Shown: piece by piece, positions 17,889-26,398 of the stretch | Layout of the letters: every line of letters starts with the position of its first letter | How positions within the stretch are numbered: the first letter of the stretch is position 1 | Translations under genes and position numbers: made by a program | The notes under the pieces: generated by a model | Databases searched by the model: none | What the model was told of the DNA's origin: nothing | Seen by the model: the letters and a program-made list of their open reading frames with translations, nothing else | Source of the DNA: JAOABV01 sp039801465 | GTDB taxonomy: Bacteria > Hydrothermota > Tepidihabitantia > Tepidihabitantales > CAIPLT01 | Direction: 5' to 3' | Assembly (NCBI GenBank): GCA_039801465.1 | Contig: JBDRUT010000006.1 | Span: 33,518-97,517 of the forward strand | Length of the DNA: 64,000 nt

Positions 17889-19466
17889 CAAGCTGATTTC
17901 TTAGTCGTGGGTTCTGGTATTGCTGGACTCTGGTTTGCTTATAAAGTTTCTGATTATGGTCAAGTTATTGTATTGACCAAAAAGGAAGATACTGAATCAA
18001 ATACTAATTATGCCCAAGGCGGTATTGCCGCAGCATTTGGCGAAGACGATTCACCCGAAACTCATTTCCGTGATACCTTGAAAAGTGGTCAAGGACTTGC
18101 CAAACCTGAAATTGTCCGGATGGTCTGTAATGAAGGACCAAAATTAGTTCAGGAACTTTACGAAGTCGGCATTCAATTTACAACTTATTACAATTCCTAT
18201 GGACGAAAACACTTTGATTTAGGTAAAGAAGGTGGTCATAGTCGAGCACGCATCGTTCATGCCCAAGATTATACTGGCAGAGAAATTGAAAATGGCTTAC
18301 TCAAAGCACTTAAACAAAGATGCCAATTTCTTGAACATCATCTGGTCTATGATTTAGTGCTTAATCAAAACAGAGAATGCATTGGTGCAACTGCAATTGA
18401 TACAAAAACCGGTCAAGTCCGCACTTTTTTAGCCAAAGTAGTCGTTTTAGCAACCGGTGGTATTGGTCAAGTATATCTTCATACAACGAATCCACCAATC
18501 GCCACTGGTGATGGTATTGCCATTGCGTATAATGCTGGTGCCAAAATCGCTAATATGGAATTTATCCAATTCCATCCAACTGCTTTATACGGTCATAAAA
18601 TCAATAACCGATATTTTCTAATATCTGAAGCCGTGCGTGGTGAAGGTGGTCTATTAAGAAACCAAGATGGCAAAACCTTTATGGAAAAATATCACGAACT
18701 TGGCTGTTTAGCACCACGCGATGTTGTTGCCCGAGCAATTGATAATGAAATGAAGAAAAATAATCAAGATTATGTCTTACTGGATATTACTCACTTAGAC
18801 CCAGAGAGAATCAAAAAGAGATTTCCTAATATTTATAATACCTGCTTATCATTAGGATTAGATATTACTAAACAACCAATTCCAGTTGTGCCTGCTTGCC
18901 ATTATGTGTGTGGTGGCATAATGATAAACGAATGGGGTGAAACGAATATTCCTAATTTATTTGCTATTGGGGAATGTGCCTATTCTGGTCTTCACGGTGC
19001 CAATCGCTTAGCATCTAACTCATTACTGGAAGCATTGGTCTTTGCTGAACGGTCAGCATTACGAGTAATAGAAAAAATCAAAACCAACCAAATCTCCAAG
19101 CCCGAAAATATTCCTTCTCTAATTTCTCAAATTTCCCTACTTAATAATCTTACGCTTAACGAATCACCCACGACACTAAATCTAACTCAACAGTTAAGAA
19201 AACTTGTCTGGGATGGTGCAGGTATTGTTCGTTCTAACCAACGATTACAAAATGCCTTAGAGCAGATTGAGATAGTCAAAGAACAAGCCAACCAGATACA
19301 GCCAATTTCACCAGGTTTGATTGAATTAAAAAATATGATTACAGTTGCCGAACTTATTATTAAAAGTGCTCTATTAAGAAAAGAATCTCGTGGTCTTCAT
19401 TACAATGAAGATTATCCGGAGCGCGATGACGAGCATTTTCTCAAAGATACAGTTATCCAAAAATAG
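17871..19466 (+). CDS. nadB: L-aspartate oxidase
   Basis: NadB oxidises L-aspartate to iminoaspartate for NAD synthesis, using FAD; in anaerobes fumarate is the usual acceptor. The 531-residue length is normal. FAD binding: FLVVGSGIAGLWFAY (residues 9-23) and ANRLASNSLLEALVF near residue 378. The substrate region includes NYAQGGIAAAF, HSRARIVHAQDYTGREIE and FHPTALYG. The C-terminal helical domain with LRKLVWDGAGIVRS distinguishes it from the succinate dehydrogenase flavoprotein. nadA and nadC are not in the window. It is directly followed (three bases) by xerD. See the upstream duplication for a possible decoy start. Confidence 0.95.
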   Translation: MTNNLIQADFLVVGSGIAGLWFAYKVSDYGQVIVLTKKEDTESNTNYAQGGIAAAFGEDDSPETHFRDTLKSGQGLAKPEIVRMVCNEGPKLVQELYEVGIQFTTYYNSYGRKHFDLGKEGGHSRARIVHAQDYTGREIENGLLKALKQRCQFLEHHLVYDLVLNQNRECIGATAIDTKTGQVRTFLAKVVVLATGGIGQVYLHTTNPPIATGDGIAIAYNAGAKIANMEFIQFHPTALYGHKINNRYFLISEAVRGEGGLLRNQDGKTFMEKYHELGCLAPRDVVARAIDNEMKKNNQDYVLLDITHLDPERIKKRFPNIYNTCLSLGLDITKQPIPVVPACHYVCGGIMINEWGETNIPNLFAIGECAYSGLHGANRLASNSLLEALVFAERSALRVIEKIKTNQISKPENIPSLISQISLLNNLTLNESPTTLNLTQQLRKLVWDGAGIVRSNQRLQNALEQIEIVKEQANQIQPISPGLIELKNMITVAELIIKSALLRKESRGLHYNEDYPERDDEHFLKDTVIQK

Positions 19467-19469
19467 ATT

Positions 19470-20372
19470 ATGCTGAATTCCCAGCATTGGCAAGAAATTT
19501 TAGACCAATTTGCAAATTATTTAATGGTTGAACGGAGTATCTCAAAACAATCAGCAACTTATTACACAACTGATGTCCGACAATTCTTACAATTTCTCCG
19601 GCAATCAATATCTATAGATAAGATTAAAGAATCTGACATTCAGAACTACATTGCAGTTTTACACGAATTAAGATTAACTTCTGCATCAATTGCTCGAAAA
19701 ATCACATCCCTAAAAATGTTCTTCCGATTTTTAGTATCTGAGGGAAAAATTAATTCTGACCCTTCAGAATACATTGAATTACCTAAAATTAAAAGAAAGT
19801 TACCATCAATACTCACAATTGAAGAGATAAATCAACTCTTAACAAGCACTGAGTCATCCAATGACCCTAACGATTTACGGGCGCGAGCAATATTTGAAAC
19901 CCTTTATGCTTCTGGTCTTCGTGCTTCAGAACTATTATCATTATGCATTGATGACATCTCATTCACTGATGGTTTTATTCGTGTTTTAGGCAAAGGTGAC
20001 AAAGAGCGACTTGTGCCTTTAGGTAAACCTGCAATCAAAGCAATAAAGAATTATTTGAACTTTGGTCGAAAACATTTTCTCAAACAGAGAACCTCACCTT
20101 ATCTATTTCTTAATATCCGTGGACAAAAATTATCTCGTATGGGACTACACAAAATATTAAAGCAATATTTAAAAAAGGCAAAGATTAATAAACCAATCAC
20201 ACCACATATCTTTCGGCATACATTTGCCACACATCTTTTAGAAGGCGGTGCCAACTTAAGAGCAGTCCAAGAAATGCTTGGACATGCTAACATCTCGACC
20301 ACCCAAATTTACACTCATATTGACCGCGAATACTTAAAAGAAGTCTATAAAACCTTCCATCCTCGAAGTTAA
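19470..20372 (+). CDS. xerD: Site-specific tyrosine recombinase XerD-like
   Basis: The 300-residue protein has the N-terminal SAM-like core-binding domain (residues 5-95) and a C-terminal catalytic domain. The catalytic set is complete: Arg in ASGLRASELL, Lys in LGKGDKERLVPLG, HIFRHTFATHLL with His and Arg, the LGHANISTTQ His, and Tyr in IYTHIDREYLKEVY. Length and the HPRS C-terminus match XerC/XerD chromosome-dimer resolvases rather than integron or phage integrases; the C-terminal pattern is closer to XerD. No flanking att sites or phage genes are seen, so a housekeeping role is likely. Confidence 0.92.
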   Translation: MLNSQHWQEILDQFANYLMVERSISKQSATYYTTDVRQFLQFLRQSISIDKIKESDIQNYIAVLHELRLTSASIARKITSLKMFFRFLVSEGKINSDPSEYIELPKIKRKLPSILTIEEINQLLTSTESSNDPNDLRARAIFETLYASGLRASELLSLCIDDISFTDGFIRVLGKGDKERLVPLGKPAIKAIKNYLNFGRKHFLKQRTSPYLFLNIRGQKLSRMGLHKILKQYLKKAKINKPITPHIFRHTFATHLLEGGANLRAVQEMLGHANISTTQIYTHIDREYLKEVYKTFHPRS

Positions 20373-20897
20373 ACCTTATTAACAATATATTGTAGCGCCC
20401 ATAATGAAAAATTCGAGAAATCTAATAATTCCCTTATGAAAGAAATCATTGGCAAGACATTCCAAAATTTTAATAGCAATCAACATATTATTTTTCTATG
20501 GACAAATTTTAGAGAATTTTAAGAGATATTATCAATGTTTGTGGAAATTTTCTTAAATTAAAGTGGAACATATTCCTTTTCTTCCATTTTTAATTAAAAA
20601 TTATTGGACGGCGTGTTAGACTCTCTGGGTTGTCCTTTATGCTGTGCTTTCGGTAAGCCCTTGGGTAGCCGACTGGCTTGCCTATCGGCTTGCCGAGAGG
20701 CATGCCCCCCTGCCCGCCTACTAGATAATATAACCCTTTGTCTTTTAGACAATTAAATCACCTGCCGACTATATAATCAAGTAGATTATCCATTAGACAA
20801 AATACTCAGCAACCGATTAAGCCAATCAAGCCGTTCAAAGAGATTGATTGTTTGGTTTCAACCTTTTTGAGTTATATTAGAGTTATAAAATATATAA
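20373..20897. other. Non-coding spacer with a GC-rich patch
   Basis: No gene is supported. The first half is very AT-rich. At about 20605-20725 there is a sharply more GC-rich patch containing repeated GGCTTGCC units (ggcttgcctatc, ggcttgccgaga, ggcatgcc) and nearby inverted copies. It may be a decayed repeat element. Convergent genes end on either side. Confidence 0.5.
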
Positions 20898-20923
20898 AAG
20901 GCCGGGATTTTACCCGGCCTTTG
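20898..20923. terminator. Bidirectional terminator
   Basis: AAAGGCCGGG and CCCGGCCTTT arms around an ATTTTA loop, with A- and T-rich flanks on either side. It sits between the convergent ends of the nadB-xerD unit and the long minus-strand surface protein. Confidence 0.85.
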
Positions 20924-20964
20924 TTGTTCCAACGCTTCCGTATTGAAGTATGGTTTTTATATTA

Positions 20965-23900
20965 TTATCTTTTCATCCGCTCAAGTTCTTTTTCTGTTTC
21001 TGGTGGTCTTTGTTTAGAGTTCTCATATTTCTGTTGTCCGAATGTAGTTCGGAAGTTAAATAAGTTTCCTTTACCCATTCGGTCCAGTTGTTCTTTAGTT
21101 ACACAGAGAAAGTCATCATCTAAAGAGCGACCGCGAAGTTCACCATCTTTTATCTGTTCAACTGGCATAATAATCCGAGTAATTTCTGCGGACTGGTCTT
21201 TTCTATCACCGGTAACAAGCCAATAGACTTCAGTGCCTGGTTTTCCGCCAATTACAAACATATTGCCTTTAACTTTTTCCGCAACATAAACATCAGAAGT
21301 GCCGATACCAGTTAATTGAATCATTGGGTTTTTGTTTAAGGCATCAAAATAGTCAGGTAAATGGACAACTGCTTTGCCATCATCACCGATTGTCACTGAG
21401 CCACGATAAATCAACACCATTTCAGGTGATTCGACAAAATAGTGATTAAGAATTTTATTCATTGGGTCAAGCGGATGGTCAATGGTAAAAGTGCCTGATG
21501 CTTTAGAAAGTGTACCGACCCGGGTTTGACCTCCTCCAGTTGCAATTTGACCATTAAAAGCCGATGAATTACTATATCCTGAAGGAACTTTTGAAGCATA
21601 ATTAGTGGTAAAACTATAATGTGCAGCAGATGTATCAGCACTACCACCAGCAACAGTTGCCATATAACCGCTTGCAGAATTGCGCCAACCACCCCCAACA
21701 GTTCCAGCAGTACCGCTTGCAGAATTATAAGAACCACCGCCAACAGTTGCAACCGTAGCACTTGTAGAATTAAACTCACCACCGCCTACAGTTGCGTCCT
21801 CACCACTTGCAGAATTAAACTCACCACCGCCCACAGTTGAATAACTACCTATTGCCTTATTAGATCTACCACCACTTACAGTTGACCAATCGCTTAATGC
21901 TGAATTAGAATCCGCGTCCAGCGAACCACCTCCTCCGCCAACAACAGAATAATCACCGCGCGCTTTGTTTCCTATACCGCCTCCAACATTTGCATAATCA
22001 CCGCTTGCCAAATTATAACAACCACCACTAACAGTTGCATTCGATCCGCTTGCAAAATTATATCTACCACCGCCAACAGTTGAATTCGATCCGCTTGCAA
22101 AATTCTCCCAACCACCGCCAACAGTTGAAATCAAACCACTTGCAAAATTTTCAGTACCACCGCCAACAGTTGCATACCAATCGCTTGCAGAATTTTTATA
22201 ACCGCCACCAACAGCTGCATACAGCCCTCTTGCAGAATTACGTTTTCCGCCACTAACAACTGACCAATCACCTAATGCCGAGTTAGAATCAGCATATGTT
22301 GGACTGCCGCCACCGCCAACCACTGAATAATCACCCCGAGCACGATTATTTCTACCGCCACCAATAAAAGCATATTTACCGGTTGCATTATTATTATTTC
22401 CTCCGACAATTACTGCACAAGAATCATGAAGGTCATCACCCGCATAATTTTCATAGCCAGAAAACACACCACTAAAATGGCTATAAGCAGCAACACCTTC
22501 ACCACCACCAACAGTTGCAGAACGACCAATTGCAAGATTACTACTACCACCGCTTATAGTGGCACCGTTACCTCTTGCATTATTCTCATATCCACCACTA
22601 ACTGTTGCACAAATGTTACTCGCAAAATTCTCCAACCCACCGCTGACAGTGCTATATGAACTACATGCACGATTACCAGAACCACCACTAACTACTGACC
22701 AATCACCATTTGCTGAATTCCAAGCACCACCGCTAACAACTGACCAGTTACCATTTGCTGAATTAGAATCACCTGCATTTGCACCACCACCACCGCTAAC
22801 AACTGTATAAGCTCCACGTGCACGATTATTTCTGCCTGCAACAAATGCCATTTCGCCAGTATTGATATTCCCTGAACCAAAATTGCCTTTACCCATTGTT
22901 ATTGCAGGGTCACCTGTGCTTGTAATTGGACCTGTCATTGTGCCACCTGTTAATGGTAAAAATACTCCTGTGCCAATACTATCATTTCTTGGTTGCCAAG
23001 CACTGCCTGTCCATTTTAAGACTTGTCCTGTTGTTGCTCCTGCCTGAGCAATCTTTGACATAGTCACATTACCATCAACAATCATTGCTGATGTAATTGA
23101 GTTCGCTTGATTCTCGTCAACAAATTTATTACTCAAAGCAATTGTATCTTTTCCTTGTAATTTATAAGTATTCGTAGACACTCGGGCACTATCAATATAA
23201 GCGTGAGTATGTCCTGATAAAGCAAAAGCCGATGCATGATTACCATCTAATAAATCTGCATTAAGATTTGCAATTAATGTGCCACTACCAGCAAGTTTCG
23301 TATCGCTAATTCCTGCTGTTGCTGAAATGTCTGTATTGGTAATTGTGCCATCAATAATCATTGCTGATGAGATTGAATTTGTCTGTCCTTCATCAACAAA
23401 CTTGGCACTCAATGCTACAGTATCTTTACCTTGCAATTTATGTGCATTGGTTGCGATTCTGGCACTATCAACATAATTGACTGTAAGATTTCTAACATAG
23501 TCCGCAGTGTCCGCTAATGGTGCCTTGAAAGTTAAAGAAACATCACTGCGGGTTATTGTACCATCAATAATCATTGCTGATGAGATTGAATTTACCTGTC
23601 CTTCGTCAACAAACTTTGCACTTAATGCTAATGTATCTTTGCCTTGTAGTTTATGGGCATTAGCAGAAACTCGTGCCGAATCAATTGCACCAGGCAAATA
23701 GCGAGCATAATCCGCAGTATCCGCTAATGGTGCTTTAAAAGTAGGCGAGACATCATTACGAGTTATTGTGCCATCTAAAATCTTATCTGAAGTTATTGCA
23801 TTACTTAATATCATTGGATTAGTAATCGCATTCGCTTGACCTTCATTCACATATCTTAAATCTAATGCCAAAGTATCTTTGCCTTGTAGTTTATAAGCAT

Positions 23901-24987
23901 TATAAGCATTAACCGATATTCGGGCACTATCAACATATTGAATATTAACATTTCTTGTATAATCTGCTGTATCTGCATACGGTGCTTTGAAATTTGAAGC
24001 AACATCTTGTCGTAAGATTGTTCCATCTTGAATCTTTGAACTGATTATCGCATTATCCTGAATTTTTGAACCAATTACCGCGTTGTCCTGAATTTTAGAA
24101 CTAGTAATTGCATTATCTTGAATTTTAGCGCTGACTACTGCATTATCTTGGATTTTGGAACTCGTTATCGCATTATCTTGAATTTTTGAACCAATTACTG
24201 CATTATCCTGTATTTTAGAACTCGTTATTGCATTATCCTGAATTTCCGTATTACTCACAGGTGGTGTTAATGGTCGGATTGCCGGTGTAAATGCTAAATC
24301 TACCAGTTGAATTGTGCCATCTTGTATATTTGCCGAAGTGACAGCATTATCAACAATCATTATATTAGTAATTGCATTAGTCTGTCCTTCATCAACAAAC
24401 TTATTACTCAAAGCCACTGTATCTTTACCTTGTAATTTATGGGTATTGGCTGAAACTCGAGCACTATCAACATAACTAACATTCGCACTTAATGCATAAT
24501 TAGCAGTATCTGACTTTTTAGATAGATAACTATAAGCAGAACTGACCAGTCTAATTCTTGGTGACATTGCTGGATTCGGATTGACTTGCATTTCTAAATA
24601 ACAATTACCAGACTGGGGCATTGATTCAATTGGTGTATTTTGACCTAAAAGCACATTAAAGATACCTTGATTAGTTTGAACATTTTGAGTTTCAGTCCAA
24701 AATGCACTGCCACCAGTTGAAGTGTTATACAATCTAAATGTGATTGAATAAGTGCTATCAGCAACTGGCACACCAGCCAGATTAGTTAATTTCCCTTGAT
24801 AATTGAGCAATTTGGGAATAGTTATTACATCCGGTTCACTTTTTGATTGAAGGTCTATTGGACTTGTTGCATCTATTATTAGTTGTGATTTGTCCTTCGG
24901 TTGAATATTTATTGGATTTACTTCAAAATTTTCTACTGCTAATGCAATAGATAATAACAAAACAGATACCACTATGATGCGTTTCAT
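20965..24987 (-). CDS. Very long repeat-rich surface protein with YadA-head-like (Hep_Hag-type) repeats
   Basis: The 1340-residue protein has a signal peptide (MKRIIVVSVLLLSIALA). Residues 50-190 are a fibre-like N-domain (FRLYNTSTGGSAFW). About residues 245-325 are eight 10-residue repeats of the type KIQDNAITSS, and similar blocks with KLQGKDT.AL...FVDEGQ recur up to residue 650. From about residue 710 to 1130 there are many ~15-residue units with xxxTVGGGxxNxASG and SVVSGG cores. These resemble the collagen-binding head of YadA-type trimeric adhesins. The C-terminal 150 residues (LIYRGSVTIGDDGKAVVHLPDYF) are a compact globular domain ending in KELERMKR. There is no sorting domain or YadA membrane anchor, so attachment may depend on another protein. 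AAGGAGG precedes the start. Confidence 0.85.
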   Translation of the reverse strand: MKRIIVVSVLLLSIALAVENFEVNPINIQPKDKSQLIIDATSPIDLQSKSEPDVITIPKLLNYQGKLTNLAGVPVADSTYSITFRLYNTSTGGSAFWTETQNVQTNQGIFNVLLGQNTPIESMPQSGNCYLEMQVNPNPAMSPRIRLVSSAYSYLSKKSDTANYALSANVSYVDSARVSANTHKLQGKDTVALSNKFVDEGQTNAITNIMIVDNAVTSANIQDGTIQLVDLAFTPAIRPLTPPVSNTEIQDNAITSSKIQDNAVIGSKIQDNAITSSKIQDNAVVSAKIQDNAITSSKIQDNAVIGSKIQDNAIISSKIQDGTILRQDVASNFKAPYADTADYTRNVNIQYVDSARISVNAYNAYKLQGKDTLALDLRYVNEGQANAITNPMILSNAITSDKILDGTITRNDVSPTFKAPLADTADYARYLPGAIDSARVSANAHKLQGKDTLALSAKFVDEGQVNSISSAMIIDGTITRSDVSLTFKAPLADTADYVRNLTVNYVDSARIATNAHKLQGKDTVALSAKFVDEGQTNSISSAMIIDGTITNTDISATAGISDTKLAGSGTLIANLNADLLDGNHASAFALSGHTHAYIDSARVSTNTYKLQGKDTIALSNKFVDENQANSITSAMIVDGNVTMSKIAQAGATTGQVLKWTGSAWQPRNDSIGTGVFLPLTGGTMTGPITSTGDPAITMGKGNFGSGNINTGEMAFVAGRNNRARGAYTVVSGGGGANAGDSNSANGNWSVVSGGAWNSANGDWSVVSGGSGNRACSSYSTVSGGLENFASNICATVSGGYENNARGNGATISGGSSNLAIGRSATVGGGEGVAAYSHFSGVFSGYENYAGDDLHDSCAVIVGGNNNNATGKYAFIGGGRNNRARGDYSVVGGGGSPTYADSNSALGDWSVVSGGKRNSARGLYAAVGGGYKNSASDWYATVGGGTENFASGLISTVGGGWENFASGSNSTVGGGRYNFASGSNATVSGGCYNLASGDYANVGGGIGNKARGDYSVVGGGGGSLDADSNSALSDWSTVSGGRSNKAIGSYSTVGGGEFNSASGEDATVGGGEFNSTSATVATVGGGSYNSASGTAGTVGGGWRNSASGYMATVAGGSADTSAAHYSFTTNYASKVPSGYSNSSAFNGQIATGGGQTRVGTLSKASGTFTIDHPLDPMNKILNHYFVESPEMVLIYRGSVTIGDDGKAVVHLPDYFDALNKNPMIQLTGIGTSDVYVAEKVKGNMFVIGGKPGTEVYWLVTGDRKDQSAEITRIIMPVEQIKDGELRGRSLDDDFLCVTKEQLDRMGKGNLFNFRTTFGQQKYENSKQRPPETEKELERMKR
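21640..22850 (-). repeat. In-gene 45-bp-type repeats encoding GGG..N.A.G units
   Basis: Imperfect tandem units (on the plus strand aacagttgca...ccgcttgcaaaatt...ccaccgcc), many with a 45-base period and some longer. They encode the YadA-head-like repeats of the surface protein. They are coding and not a CRISPR array. Confidence 0.8.
24026..24250 (-). repeat. In-gene 30-bp repeats encoding KIQDNAxxxS
   Basis: About eight tandem 30-base units (on the plus strand attatcttgaattttgga-like) encode KIQDNAITSS, KIQDNAVIGS and close variants. Such repeats can change copy number by slippage without breaking the frame. Confidence 0.8.
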
Positions 24988-25003
24988 TGCATCCTCCTTA
25001 TCT

Positions 25004-25034
25004 TTGCCACAAAGTGTTAAGTATGTTCATTGTG
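25004..25034. repeat. Palindromic GCCACAA...TTGTGGC element in a 5' leader
   Basis: GCCACAA (25004-25010) and TTGTGGC (25028-25034) form a 7-bp stem just upstream of the long surface-protein gene. Elements with the related GCCACAGA arm occur at 32535-32612 and 59081-59113. Confidence 0.55.
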
Positions 25035-25071
25035 GCAGATTTACAAAAAAGTTTTTGTCAATTATAAATTT

Positions 25072-25620
25072 TTATTGAATTACGACTAATTTTTTGGTTG
25101 CAATATAAGTTGGAGTTTGTAATTGATAGAAGTAAATACCCTCTGAAATTGATTGGTCGCGATTATTCTTTGAATTCCAATTAACACTATAAAGACCCGG
25201 CTCCTGTTTGCTATTAAATAATGTCTTCACTAATCTACCAGAAATATCATAAATATTAAGCGATACTTTTGTTTCATTAGATAACGAATAGTAAATTGTT
25301 GTTAGATTTCTAAATGGATTAGGTTTCGCATTATATAGTTTAGTAATGAGTTGATTCGGATTAAATACTTCTTCGGTTTTTGGTTCTAAGATAGCGGTTG
25401 GTGTTACTGGTAGCCAAAAACCAATAAAACCGAGCATATTACTTGATGCAATCTTACCGATTGCGGATTGAACTGTAGTTACTTGACTCTGATAATTACT
25501 GGAACTTATCACTCCACCGCCACCACTAAAGACATTCCAATCACAACGATATTGTCCATTAAGTAAATTAATGCTTAAAAATATTACTAAAACACTCCAG
25601 AGATAATATTTATTATTCAT
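25072..25620 (-). CDS. Small secreted protein with Por/T9SS sorting domain
   Basis: The 182-residue protein has a signal peptide (MNNKYYLWSVLVIFLSINLLNG), a short mature part with WNVFSGGGGVISSSNY and AIGKIASSNMLGFIGFW, and then an 80-residue C-terminal sorting domain (AKPNPFRNLTTIYYSL, VSLNIYDISGRLVKTL, ISEGIYFYQLQ). The short globular part resembles the FSGGG...GQ motif found next to large surface proteins in related genomes. It is encoded directly upstream of the 1340-residue surface protein, 84 bases apart on the same strand. A role as its partner or anchor is plausible but inferred. GGGGAG precedes the ATG. Confidence 0.78.
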   Translation of the reverse strand: MNNKYYLWSVLVIFLSINLLNGQYRCDWNVFSGGGGVISSSNYQSQVTTVQSAIGKIASSNMLGFIGFWLPVTPTAILEPKTEEVFNPNQLITKLYNAKPNPFRNLTTIYYSLSNETKVSLNIYDISGRLVKTLFNSKQEPGLYSVNWNSKNNRDQSISEGIYFYQLQTPTYIATKKLVVIQ

Positions 25621-25721
25621 AAGCTCCCCTTTTGTAACATAAGGTTTGGCTTAATTTATAATTATTGCATGTTCCAGACAGTGTTTTCAATATAAAAAAT
25701 TTGCTCATGATTGTAAAAAAA

Positions 25722-25742
25722 TCAAAGATATAAAATAGACAT
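25722..25742 (-). other. Six-codon mini-ORF behind a near-perfect Shine-Dalgarno
   Basis: On the minus strand AGAGGAGGTGAT (about 25760-25749) is followed by ATG at 25742 and the frame MSILYL then TGA. The ribosome-binding site is stronger than that of any annotated gene here. It lies in the leader of the small sorting-domain protein, about 100 bases upstream of its start, and could be a leader peptide or the remains of a gene start. Confidence 0.3.
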
Positions 25743-25768
25743 AATCTATCACCTCCTCTTATCTGAAT

Positions 25769-25786
25769 TATCCTAATGTTAGGATA
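25769..25786. promoter_or_regulatory. 18-bp palindrome, possible operator
   Basis: TATCCTAATGTTAGGATA has perfect 8-bp arms around TG. A further cttcctaac half-site lies just to the right. It sits upstream of the secreted protein operon. No regulator gene is adjacent, so the role is open. Confidence 0.4.
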
Positions 25787-26007
25787 TTTTCTTCCTAACA
25801 CAAGCAAATTCAGATTTTTCATTAATCGCCCTTTGCCGTTTATTTTTATATTAAATTGTAATTACAAAACTTACCCCGAATGAGCGATAAGATTACAACG
25901 TAATATAAAATTAAATGGTGTAATATTATAAAAAATATATCTGAAATGTCAAGTATTTCTTGAAGAGTAAAGGTAGGGTCAAGTTTTTGGTGTAAATTCT
26001 TTTTTTC

Positions 26008-26035
26008 TTGACGCTCGGAAAAATCTATATATAAT
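26008..26035 (+). promoter_or_regulatory. Promoter of the kor operon
   Basis: TTGACG (26008-26013), 16 bases, TATAAT (26030-26035). The first gene starts about 65 bases after the expected transcription start. Confidence 0.7.
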
Positions 26036-26108
26036 TATTGACTATGTATGATAAAATTTACGTAGAATTAAAGCAATTAAATTTTCATTTAATCAAGTGT
26101 AGAATCAA

Positions 26109-26387
26109 ATGACTAAATCAGAAACATCCCATAATATTAAACTAAATAAAAACTGGTGTAAAGGTTGCGGCCTATGTGTTGAAATTTGTCCCAAAAATGT
26201 TTATGACCGTGAAGCCAAAGTATCAGCAAGGGGTTTTCGGGAAATCGTCATTAAAAGTCCTGACCGGTGCAACAGATGTTTTTTGTGTGAATTGCTGTGT
26301 CCGGATTTAGCAATTACTATAAAATCCGAAAAACACAAATTGTCTGTCCCCAAAAAAGAAATGGAACTAAATAATAATAGTATTTAG
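26109..26387 (+). CDS. korD: 2-oxoacid:ferredoxin oxidoreductase, ferredoxin (delta) subunit
   Basis: This 92-residue protein has two [4Fe-4S] motifs, CKGCGLCVEICPKNVY and CNRCFLCELLCPDLAI. The spacing is that of the delta subunit of four-subunit 2-oxoacid (2-oxoglutarate or branched-chain) ferredoxin oxidoreductases. It is the first gene of a korD-A-B-C order and passes electrons from the thiamine diphosphate site to free ferredoxin. The start at 26109 is the first ATG after the promoter. The Shine-Dalgarno is weak. Confidence 0.9.
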   Translation: MTKSETSHNIKLNKNWCKGCGLCVEICPKNVYDREAKVSARGFREIVIKSPDRCNRCFLCELLCPDLAITIKSEKHKLSVPKKEMELNNNSI

Positions 26388-26398
26388 TATTCAGAGCA

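Larger units (their letters stand above)
25621..26108. other. Divergent spacer between surface-protein operon and kor operon
   Basis: It contains the kor promoter (26008-26035) on the plus strand. For the minus strand it holds a palindrome at 25769-25786 and a mini-ORF with a near-perfect ribosome-binding site. The 69-codon minus-strand frame at 25613-25822 reads straight through that ribosome-binding site and I do not call it. Confidence 0.6.

Noticed and set aside
19470..20372. Phage or integrative-element integrase
   Set aside because: Length and motifs are those of XerD. There are no phage genes, and no att-like direct repeats were found at the neighbouring tRNA genes.
20373..20964. dif site near xerD
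   Set aside because: I could not identify a convincing 28-bp XerCD-type site by eye.
21640..22850. Regular repeats suggesting a CRISPR array
   Set aside because: The units are coding, in one open minus-strand frame, and vary by codon-like substitutions. There are no unique spacers and no cas genes.
25613..25822. 69-codon minus-strand frame before the small secreted protein
   Set aside because: It runs through the strong ribosome-binding site of another frame and overlaps the true start region. No family features.
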